Below are positions 44,281 through 44,672 of a DNA stretch of 44,672 bases, piece by piece. The stretch is from positions 1 to 44,672 of the forward strand of contig CANRZB010000032.1 in assembly GCA_947644195.1 (NCBI GenBank). Direction: 5' to 3'. The DNA comes from an uncultured Clostridium sp. (GTDB lineage Bacteria > Bacillota > Clostridia > Lachnospirales > Lachnospiraceae). The notes under the pieces were generated by a model. It was not told where the DNA came from and made no database searches. It was given only the letters and a program-made list of their open reading frames with translations. The position numbers and the translations under genes were made by a program. Position 1 is the first letter of the stretch; every line of letters starts with the position of its first letter.

Positions 44281-44672
44281 GATTTCTTTTTCCTCCTTAC
44301 CACAGTCTGTGGTGGAACAATACTCCAGGCTGGTAATCCCTGTGCAAACGCACTGACAGATTCTCTGACAATCTCCTGTGTAGGAGCATATTCCTGAAGA
44401 GAATGTTCCATCTCATTTTGTACAATATTCGTTTCTGACCTATCTTGTGGCTTCTGCAAAGTTTGCGTTGAAGCTACCTCCATTGACGATTTCGATGTTA
44501 CCTCCTGTTGAACTACTCCCGACGCTTGGGGCGAACGCTCTGGCTGAGATGATTGCACTGGCTGGGGTGGACGTTCTAACTGGGTCGGACGTGCTGGCTG
44601 AGGCGGTTGCGCTGGCCTAGTTGAGCGTTCTGGCTGAGGCGGTTGCGCTGGCCTAGGTGGGCGTTCTGGTTG
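44277..44672 (-). CDS. Pro/Gln/Arg-repeat protein, N-terminus outside the window
   Basis: Partial gene: the frame is open to the window edge with no start seen, giving 131 visible residues. It begins with 12-residue repeats: QPERPPRPAQPP, QPERSTRPAQPP, QPARPTQLERPP, QPVQSSQPERSP. A Ser/Thr/Gln-rich stretch follows, then a more ordered end (SVSAFAQGLPAWSIVPPQTVV) closing with RRKKKS. A GTG at 44558 could be an internal start, but the repeats continue in frame upstream, so I treat it as part of a longer protein. It looks like a disordered linker region attached to an unseen domain. It is the first visible gene of the Ycf46-like operon. Confidence 0.75.
   Translation of the reverse strand, partial: QPERPPRPAQPPQPERSTRPAQPPQPARPTQLERPPQPVQSSQPERSPQASGVVQQEVTSKSSMEVASTQTLQKPQDRSETNIVQNEMEHSLQEYAPTQEIVRESVSAFAQGLPAWSIVPPQTVVRRKKKS
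44561..44672 (-). repeat. 36-nt tandem coding repeats
   Basis: A 26-nt block is identical at 44594-44619 and 44630-44655 (period 36), with weaker copies on both sides. It encodes the 12-residue QPxR-type repeats and continues beyond the window. Confidence 0.85.

Noticed and set aside
44561-44672. CRISPR-like regular repeats at the right edge
   Set aside because: The repeats are in-frame coding, have no unique spacers and translate to Pro/Gln repeats.

Overview
The window looks like the chromosome of a low-to-mid GC Bacillota in the class Clostridia, most likely a gut-type Lachnospiraceae. I infer this from gene content and order: rho-rpmE-DUF1385-prmC-prfA, tyrS behind a tyrosine T-box and convergent with a DUF4364 gene, argF-birA-coaX-dus, zinc-type L31, strong AGGAGG ribosome binding sites and an exosortase-G locus. 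No tRNA, rRNA, CRISPR array or prophage is visible. The only mobile-element trace is a broken IS256-family transposase at the left edge.

Left accessory region (1-4018, visibly more AT-rich). After the transposase remnant comes a minus-strand run: an AlkA-type glycosylase, a free-standing Ada zinc domain, a small ABM-type monooxygenase, an Ogt-type methylguanine-DNA methyltransferase and a SAM methyltransferase. A divergent AraC-type regulator reads away from it. Together they form a dispersed version of the Ada adaptive response to alkylation.

Surface region (4042-14669). A six-gene minus-strand operon encodes an exosortase-G (XrtG) system. It holds one Firmicu-CTERM-type secreted substrate, the exosortase itself, a processive-type family 2 glycosyltransferase, a two-TM protein of unknown function, a 6-pyruvoyl-tetrahydropterin-synthase-like protein and a large PTPS-related membrane protein. 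It has a clear promoter and a terminator. Divergent from it, a long cobalamin riboswitch precedes a secreted 711-residue protein. That protein has a DUF4430 (transcobalamin/intrinsic-factor beta-like) domain followed by a helical region like the intrinsic-factor alpha barrel, and looks like a B12-regulated extracellular corrinoid binder.

Housekeeping region (14716-41596). This holds two SAM methyltransferases, a lipoprotein polysaccharide deacetylase, dus-coaX-DUF6145-birA-argF-SPFH-nfeD behind one promoter, a divergent PIG-V-type mannosyltransferase, and TrmH-like and GH5 genes downstream of prfA-prmC-DUF1385. It continues with rpmE, rho with a long N/Q-rich insert, an SPFH plus ribbon-helix-helix pair, T-box-tyrS, DUF4364, malic enzyme, a metallophosphoesterase, galE and pyruvate kinase.

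Right edge (41733-44672). An operon running in from outside the window contains a Pro/Gln-repeat protein (cut by the edge), an unknown 157-residue protein, a Ycf46-like AAA+ ATPase and an unknown 162-residue protein. Its role cannot be read from this window.

Several promoters have textbook -35/-10 spacing. Two carry unusual operators: a perfect 14-bp inverted repeat at 30921-30959 and three 8-mers phased by 11 bp at 34915-34944. All function calls are from reading sequence and motifs; no database search was run.
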